A DNA stretch of 64,000 nt from the NCBI GenBank assembly GCA_027459785.1, contig DAIDGU010000026.1, forward strand, positions 116,057 through 180,056, read 5' to 3'. Of this stretch, positions 62,425 to 64,000 are shown piece after piece (position 1 is the first letter of the stretch; the number at the start of each line of letters is the position of its first letter). The notes beneath the pieces were generated by a model that was not told the DNA's origin, made no database searches, and saw nothing but the letters and a program-made list of their open reading frames with translations. The stretch is from Ktedonobacteria bacterium (GTDB taxonomy: Bacteria > Chloroflexota > Ktedonobacteria > Ktedonobacterales > JACDGC01). The translations under genes and the position numbers were made by a program.

Positions 62425-63747
62425 ATGAGTGAACTCCTGGCAGGCGCGCGGGCAGGGCTGGCTGGGCAGCGGCGCTGGCTGCTGGCTGCGCTCACGCTGG
62501 TCGTCGTGGTCGCGGTTGGGTTACGTTTCACTGTCTTCGCCAGCAATCGTACCTCACCACCACCCGTACTGCTTTTTTCGGCAACTGGCAATCAGGTTGA
62601 AGGCATCGCGGCCAGCGACGGCAGCATCAAATGGCATGTGAGTGGCCCTTTTACCAGTGTCTTCGCCGGGGCCAAGCGCGTGCTGGCGGCCCAGCCTATG
62701 CAACTGACGCTGCTCGATGCCGCGACCGGCCAGGTGCGCTGGCACTACGCGCTGCATATCAATCTGCATGTCGATTTCACCCAAGCGATCTTCACTGCTG
62801 ATACCGTGTATATCGCGTTGGCGACCGGCGGGGCGACCCAGCCTGGCGCGACGTTGCTGGCGCTGTCCCTGGCGGATGGCCACCTGCGCTGGCAATATAG
62901 CGTCAGCCAGGTACGCGCGTTTCAACTGATGCGCGCGAACGATCTGCTGCTGGTCGGCGTAGGCGCCACCGGCATCAATCCCATCCATGCTCTCACCCTG
63001 GCCGCGCTGGATACCGGCACTGGGGCGGTGCGCTGGCACTACACCCACTTAGCGGAGTATATGAATCCGGTTAGCGTGCAGGGGACAACGCTGCTGGTCC
63101 ATGATGGTGCAATCGCCGTGCTCGACCTCGCCACCGGCGCTGAACGTTGGCACACGGCGGGATCTGCCTTCGGCACAGCGGCGTGCGTGGAAAACGATGT
63201 CGTTTACGCCAGTGCCTATCCCGCGACTGCTACCAGCGATCCAGCGGCGCATGTCGCTCTCAGCGCCTATCGCCTCACCGACGGCACGCAGCTTTGGCAA
63301 CGCGATCTATTGTCAGAATACGTTATCGGCGTGCCAGGTTGCACCGGCGCGACCTTGATTGTAGAACAGTTCAATCCCCACGACAGTCAGATGGTGTTAT
63401 ACGGCATCGATGCGCGAACCGGCGCGGTACGCTGGCACCACGCACCCCAGGTCAATGATATCGTCAATGCCGGCTTGGGCAATGGGCAAGTCATCGCCTT
63501 CACGTTCAGCACCTCCGACGAGCTGCTCGCTGTCGCCATGTTGGATCCTGCCACCGGCACGACGCGCTGGCAAACACCGCTTGGCGTGACAACTATGGGT
63601 ATGATGGCACCGCTCACCTACCAGGGGTCGATCTACGTGACGCTAGGCACTACGCAGACCTATGCCCTCGACGCCGCCACTGGCAAGATTCGCTGGCAAC
63701 GCCCCGTCTTCGCGCTGGTTGCGCCAGACGGCACAACGAACCTATGA
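62425..63747 (+). CDS. Membrane-anchored PQQ-type beta-propeller protein
   Basis: The 440-residue protein has an N-terminal membrane anchor (RRWLLAALTLVVVVAVGLRF) and a series of WHY/IRW blades of a PQQ/BamB-like propeller (DAATGQVRWHYAL, DTGTGAVRWHYTH, DLATGAERWHTAG, DARTGAVRWHHAP, DPATGTTRWQTPL, DAATGKIRWQRPV). Six or more repeats suggest an eight-blade propeller. It lacks PQQ-enzyme catalytic residues, so it is likely a scaffold or binding protein outside the membrane. GAGAGG precedes ATG 62425 by 8 bases. Function unknown. Confidence 0.88.
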   Translation: MSELLAGARAGLAGQRRWLLAALTLVVVVAVGLRFTVFASNRTSPPPVLLFSATGNQVEGIAASDGSIKWHVSGPFTSVFAGAKRVLAAQPMQLTLLDAATGQVRWHYALHINLHVDFTQAIFTADTVYIALATGGATQPGATLLALSLADGHLRWQYSVSQVRAFQLMRANDLLLVGVGATGINPIHALTLAALDTGTGAVRWHYTHLAEYMNPVSVQGTTLLVHDGAIAVLDLATGAERWHTAGSAFGTAACVENDVVYASAYPATATSDPAAHVALSAYRLTDGTQLWQRDLLSEYVIGVPGCTGATLIVEQFNPHDSQMVLYGIDARTGAVRWHHAPQVNDIVNAGLGNGQVIAFTFSTSDELLAVAMLDPATGTTRWQTPLGVTTMGMMAPLTYQGSIYVTLGTTQTYALDAATGKIRWQRPVFALVAPDGTTNL

Positions 63748-63779
63748 ACTCGTTGCGGGGAAAGATGGTGGTCATTGGA

Positions 63780-63871
63780 CCGGACAGACAGGAATGGCTG
63801 TCCTCCAGGGAAGCGTGACCGGACAGACAAGAATGTCTGTCCTCCGGGGAAGCGTGACCGACAGACAGGAA
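63780..63871. repeat. Tandem repeats (GACAGACAGGAATGTCTGTCC family)
   Basis: Two units of about 45 bases read CCGGACAGACAGGAATGGCT...CCAGGGAAGCGTGA and CCGGACAGACAAGAATGTCT...CCGGGGAAGCGTGA, followed by a third partial unit. The core is the same as at 49.1 kb and 55.6 kb. Confidence 0.85.
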
Positions 63872-63961
63872 TGAGGGCGTTTCCAAACCTGGAAACGCGG
63901 GCTGAAATAGGGTAGGATGGTCCAGAGTGGACGACTCGTCCTCGTCCGCCAGGAGCCATCC

Positions 63962-64000
63962 ATGACACCGTTACTGGGTACCGAAGCGGTGCCGGTCCCG
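63962..64000 (+). CDS. Start of a gene running off the window end
   Basis: ATG at 63962 follows AGGAG by 6 bases and opens 13 codons (MTPLLGTEAVPVP) to the window end. Too short to name. Confidence 0.45.
   Translation, partial: MTPLLGTEAVPVP

Overview
The window is a GC-rich bacterial chromosome segment with about 52 protein genes on both strands, no rRNA or tRNA that I could find, no CRISPR array and no transposase. The gene set points to Chloroflexota, with a Ktedonobacteria-like lineage possible but unproven. The supporting genes are a CarH-type B12-binding MerR regulator, menaquinone-linked EtfBA plus a CCG-domain iron-sulfur reductase, family 4 uracil-DNA glycosylase, a TraR/DksA zinc-finger protein, MltG paralogs with a Pro-rich N-terminus, and polyketide-exporter-type ABC-2 transporters. 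Families of palindromic intergenic repeats occur throughout. The phylum call is inference from gene content, not from a marker phylogeny.

Layout. 1-4.7 kb: a partial O-methyltransferase, uracil-DNA glycosylase, an unknown protein, and guaB (IMP dehydrogenase) interrupted by a 377-residue intein with an endonuclease domain, placed in the catalytic loop. 4.7-14 kb: a repeat cluster, a TPR-rhomboid protease, membrane proteins, a Dph6-like ATP pyrophosphatase, the B12-binding regulator with a translationally coupled membrane protein, ruvX, and two tandem MltG-like genes. 14.3-18.4 kb: a three-gene overlapping signalling operon made of a four-PAS protein with no output domain, a histidine kinase, and a receiver-histidine kinase. 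18.6-25.6 kb: GNAT, a lipoprotein, purF with a pentapeptide-repeat protein, lipA, a zinc-ribbon membrane protein and a GT-C glycosyltransferase. 25.8-30.1 kb: etfB-etfA and a membrane Fe-S oxidoreductase, which together should pass electrons from acyl-CoA dehydrogenases to quinone. 30-37.4 kb: a degenerate GGDEF/HD-GYP protein, MFS transporter, secreted lipase and a large VWA protein.

37.6-42.2 kb holds a thiamine-precursor ABC transporter behind a clear TPP riboswitch with its own terminator and promoter; one substrate-binding protein is a lipoprotein and the other has no signal peptide. 42.5-46.8 kb holds a Zn/Mn-type ABC transporter divergent from a Fur-family gene. Two 15-bp inverted repeats flank and overlap the promoter between them, which suggests a metal-dependent autoregulated module. 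46.9-54.1 kb: methyltransferase-NUDIX pair, DksA-like protein, Era-like GTPase, GH1 beta-glucosidase overlapping recN. 54.1-64 kb: CPA2 antiporter, GbsR/MarR regulator beside a two-gene ABC exporter, a four-helix membrane protein, an S9 peptidase, a beta-propeller protein and the first codons of another gene.

The most unusual feature is the repeat content. At least five dispersed repeat families recur between genes. Copies of three of them also lie inside open reading frames. recN carries about 65 extra residues made largely of two different repeat families, the S9 peptidase carries about 25 residues of a third, and one membrane protein takes its C-terminus from a repeat. This resembles protein-coding palindromic elements and deserves the closest second look.
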